Shown piece after piece: positions 63,006 to 64,000 of a stretch of 64,000 nt of DNA (its first letter is position 1; every line of letters starts with the position of its first letter). The stretch lies in the NCBI RefSeq assembly GCF_013912375.1, contig NZ_JACETV010000001.1, positions 1,302,001-1,366,000 on the forward strand, in the 5' to 3' direction. The translations under genes and the position numbers were made by a program. The notes beneath the pieces were generated by a model. The model had not been told where the DNA came from and ran no database searches. It saw only the letters and a list, made by a program, of their open reading frames with translations. The stretch comes from Emticicia sp. BO119. GTDB lineage: Bacteria; Bacteroidota; Bacteroidia; Cytophagales; Spirosomataceae.

Positions 63006-64000
63006 ATGAATACCAACGTCAGAGTGAAGCTGATGACCATGATGTTCCTCCAATTTTTCTGCTGGGGAGCGTGGTATGGTCAAATGAGTAAATACATGTT
63101 TGATTCTCTGAAGGCCAGTGGCGACCAGGTAGGAAATGCCTATACAGCTTTCTCAATTGCAATGATTATTTCTCCTTTTTTTGTTGGAATGATTGCTGAT
63201 CGCTATTTTTCAGCGCAAAAAGTATTAAGTGTTTTAAATTTCATTGGTGCAATTATTCTTTTCTTTTTAACGAAGATATCAGACCCAAGTCAGTTTTTTT
63301 GGTATATTTTAGCTTATTGTATAACTTTTGCTCCAACTATTTCTTTAACCACGTCTATTTCGATGCGTCATATTGCAAGTCCTGAGAAGGATTTTCCGAG
63401 TATTCGCGTAATGGGAACTATTTCATGGATTGTTGTAACCAATATTATTGGGTTTATGAATGTGGGTGGTGAAGTAACTATTTTTACGATTGCGATGGGA
63501 GCCGCAATAGTTCAAGGACTTTTCAGTTGGTTTTTACCCGATACTCCTCCTAAAGTAGCAGCAGAGAAAACTTCATTTGGACAGATTCTTGGGGCAGATG
63601 CATTTTTACTTTTCAAAGACAGGTCATTCGCTATTTTCTTTATATCATCAGTGCTTATCTGTATTCCTTTGTCATTTTATTATGCAATGGCAAACCCGTC
63701 TTTAACAGACTCAGGAATGACGAATGTCGAGAATAAAATGTCATTGGGGCAAGCTTCAGAGGTAATATTCATGCTCCTGATTCCATTCGCTTTCCAAAGA
63801 TTCGGCGTAAAATGGATGTTAGCTATCGGCTTGATTGCCTGGATAATTCGTTTTGCCTGTTTTGGCTATGGAGATGCCGCTACAAGTGAGTGGTTGCTCT
63901 ATCTTGCCATTGTTTTGCATGGAGTATGCTTCGATTTCTTTTTCGTAACCGGACAGATTTATACTGATAATAAAGCAGGGGTAAAAATAAAAGCTCAGGC
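63006..64000 (+). CDS. MFS nucleoside:H+ symporter (NupG-like), 3' end outside the window
   Basis: A membrane transporter starting MNTNVRVKLMTMMFLQFFCWGAWYG, followed by GMIADRYFSAQKVL (the A-loop-like G-x3-D-R of MFS nucleoside permeases), FAPTISLTTSISMRHI, PSIRVMGTISW and FGVKWMLAIGLIAWIIRFACFGYGD. At least eight to nine membrane segments are visible in about 331 residues; the gene runs past the window end, so the length is unknown. NupG/XapB-type proteins import nucleosides with protons; this is the likely role. It continues through the end with no stop. Confidence 0.88.
   Translation, partial: MNTNVRVKLMTMMFLQFFCWGAWYGQMSKYMFDSLKASGDQVGNAYTAFSIAMIISPFFVGMIADRYFSAQKVLSVLNFIGAIILFFLTKISDPSQFFWYILAYCITFAPTISLTTSISMRHIASPEKDFPSIRVMGTISWIVVTNIIGFMNVGGEVTIFTIAMGAAIVQGLFSWFLPDTPPKVAAEKTSFGQILGADAFLLFKDRSFAIFFISSVLICIPLSFYYAMANPSLTDSGMTNVENKMSLGQASEVIFMLLIPFAFQRFGVKWMLAIGLIAWIIRFACFGYGDAATSEWLLYLAIVLHGVCFDFFFVTGQIYTDNKAGVKIKAQ

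Overview
The window looks like chromosomal DNA from an aerobic Bacteroidota, most likely order Cytophagales (Spirosomaceae/Leadbetterellaceae type). The reasons are type IX secretion features (a DUF5103 plug protein and a gliding-motility-type C-terminal sorting domain), promoters of the form TAnnTTTGC, AT-rich intergenic DNA with few Shine-Dalgarno sequences, SusC-style TonB receptor architecture, and Bacteroidota-typical families (DUF5683, HYC_CC_PP, WbqC, DUF2911). I see no phage, integrase, transposase, CRISPR array, rRNA or tRNA gene. Most of the window is ordinary core genome in short operons on both strands.

Layout. 1-8 kb: the end of a DUF2911 gene, a queuosine-precursor transporter, a DinB/BstA-like protein overlapping a small Cys-rich FeoB-associated-type protein (54 aa), inositol monophosphatase, a DUF4139 protein, an Ldh-family oxidoreductase and a T9SS type B cargo protein. 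8-17.7 kb: N-carbamoylputrescine amidase, ABC-F ATPase, a lipoprotein, an MBL-fold hydrolase with a class A beta-lactamase-fold protein, a tandem ExbD pair, an NAD(P)-binding protein with the T9SS plug protein, and a LolD-like ATPase. 17.9-19.1 kb: sucC. 19.2-25 kb: a six-gene heavy-metal (probably copper) locus. 25-28.2 kb: CsaA, a surface-polysaccharide-type protein, HAD phosphatase, phosphotransferase and YjbR. 28.4-32.6 kb: a planctomycete-type DUF1549/DUF1553 plus DUF1501 pair. 33.4-41.9 kb: fumC, apaG, ung, lepB, dapB, DUF5683, parB, parA, truA. 42-47.5 kb: GNAT, Sua5, a large OmpA-family protein, a ~900-bp non-coding stretch with a duplicated hairpin, and WbqC. 47.6-64 kb: clpC, a methyltransferase, sufS-sufE-DUF59, bacilliredoxin, LOG protein, rpiB, a membrane protein, rbfA, a LolE-type permease, a two-repeat exported protein, M1 aminopeptidase, radical SAM/SPASM protein, and a nucleoside-type MFS permease cut by the window end.

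The most system-like part is the metal locus (19.2-25 kb, minus strand). It has a small Cys-rich exported protein, an AraC regulator with an N-terminal HMA-like CxxC domain, an HMA domain fused to a MauE/DoxX-type membrane protein, a TonB receptor with a vicinal Cys pair in its plug, a YncE-type beta-propeller lipoprotein, and an exported HMA protein. A near-palindrome containing TACAnnTGTA overlaps the predicted -7 box of the locus. Together these suggest metal capture at the outer membrane, periplasmic relay, membrane handling and dedicated sensing.

Other points of note are two parS-like dyads 21 bp apart upstream of parA; duplicated exbD genes that each keep the same upstream dyad; an exported protein made of two copies of an unrecognised domain; and bacillithiol-type proteins (BstA-like, bacilliredoxin) that hint at a low-molecular-weight thiol system. 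All family assignments are from reading the sequence; no database search was run.
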